Positions 63,918-64,000 of a stretch of DNA of 64,000 bases are shown in pieces. The stretch comes from Bibersteinia trehalosi (lineage in GTDB: Bacteria > Pseudomonadota > Gammaproteobacteria > Enterobacterales > Pasteurellaceae). A program made the translations under genes and the position numbers. The stretch is taken from contig NZ_SMAM01000004.1 of the NCBI RefSeq assembly GCF_004346205.1, forward strand, positions 1-64,000, in the 5' to 3' direction. Numbering within the stretch: the stretch's first letter is position 1; every line of letters starts with the position of its first letter. The notes under the pieces were generated by a model that searched no databases, was not told the origin of the DNA, and saw only the letters and a program-made list of their open reading frames with translations.

Positions 63918-64000
63918 TAGCCTCTACCACCAACTGTAATCTTATCTAGCTTCACACAAGGTTGTCCAACACCTACTGGTACAGATTGTCCCTCTTTACC
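63918..64000 (-). CDS. tldD: Metalloprotease TldD, C-terminal end (partial)
   Basis: The last 27 codons, some incomplete, read GKEGQSVPVGVGQPCVKLDK, then ITVGGRG and a TAA at 63918-63920. This matches the conserved TldD C-terminus (GQSVPVGVGQP...LTVGG). TldD/TldE process peptides such as microcins and modified antitoxins. The gene continues off the right edge; an ACCGCTTGT uptake core follows the stop. Confidence 0.85.

Overview
The window comes from a Pasteurellaceae chromosome. Evidence: many copies of the ACAAGCGGT uptake-signal core, often followed by the AT-rich TTTTGCAAA tail and often paired in inverted orientation between genes; a Pasteurellaceae-like 16S 5' end; A+T-rich DNA; and TTATCCACA DnaA boxes beside mnmG. 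The uptake-signal subtype points to the Actinobacillus/Mannheimia/Bibersteinia side of the family. A species name cannot be given from the sequence alone. A dense GATC/DnaA-box region at about 62.54-62.94 kb is very probably the chromosomal replication origin, and an rRNA operon begins at the left edge, reading left, co-directional with replication.

Layout. 0-0.45 kb: 5' end of 16S rRNA, its leader and promoter. 0.6-8.65 kb: a glucose-family PTS permease and a ribose operon (rbsR-D-A, then rbsC-B-K) that is split by an oppositely oriented EmrE-type SMR gene. 8.8-15.4 kb: lactate and proline use (lldD divergent from putP-putA). 15.7-17.9 kb: a repeat-rich surface lipoprotein and a membrane-anchored metallo-beta-lactamase-fold (MBL) enzyme.

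18-41 kb is the unusual part: about 25 genes for small redox and electrophile-handling enzymes. They include an old-yellow-enzyme homologue, a nitronate-monooxygenase-like protein, an LLM flavin monooxygenase, an NAD(P)-binding reductase, an SDR, two thioredoxins, an AhpD-like protein, two DsbA-family proteins, a MIF-like tautomerase, a flavin-reductase-like protein, alpha/beta hydrolases and three MBL enzymes. They are interleaved with six regulators (three LysR, two AraC, one TetR). The promoters share a readable grammar. A TTGC-N7-GCAA dyad sits 54.5-55.5 bp upstream of the -10 box at four promoters. A second, 33-bp motif with 21-bp direct repeats sits at an identical distance from the -10 box at two other promoters. 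A third 21-bp direct repeat precedes the thioredoxin operon. I infer a locally wired electrophile/thiol-stress network.

41-49.6 kb: patatin-like and MgtC-like genes, then the full atpIBEFHAGDC operon. 49.8-56.4 kb: a four-gene ABC importer (two ATPases, one fused permease, one binding protein) divergent from a degenerate NtrC-like regulator. 56.4-60.6 kb: rsmG, a frameshifted Sel1-repeat gene, a tripartite hipB-hipS-hipT toxin-antitoxin operon and an unrecognised small gene. 60.6-64 kb: mnmG, oriC, prmA and the 3' end of tldD. The usual oriC-mnmG-rsmG-atp order is thus interrupted twice by accessory genes.
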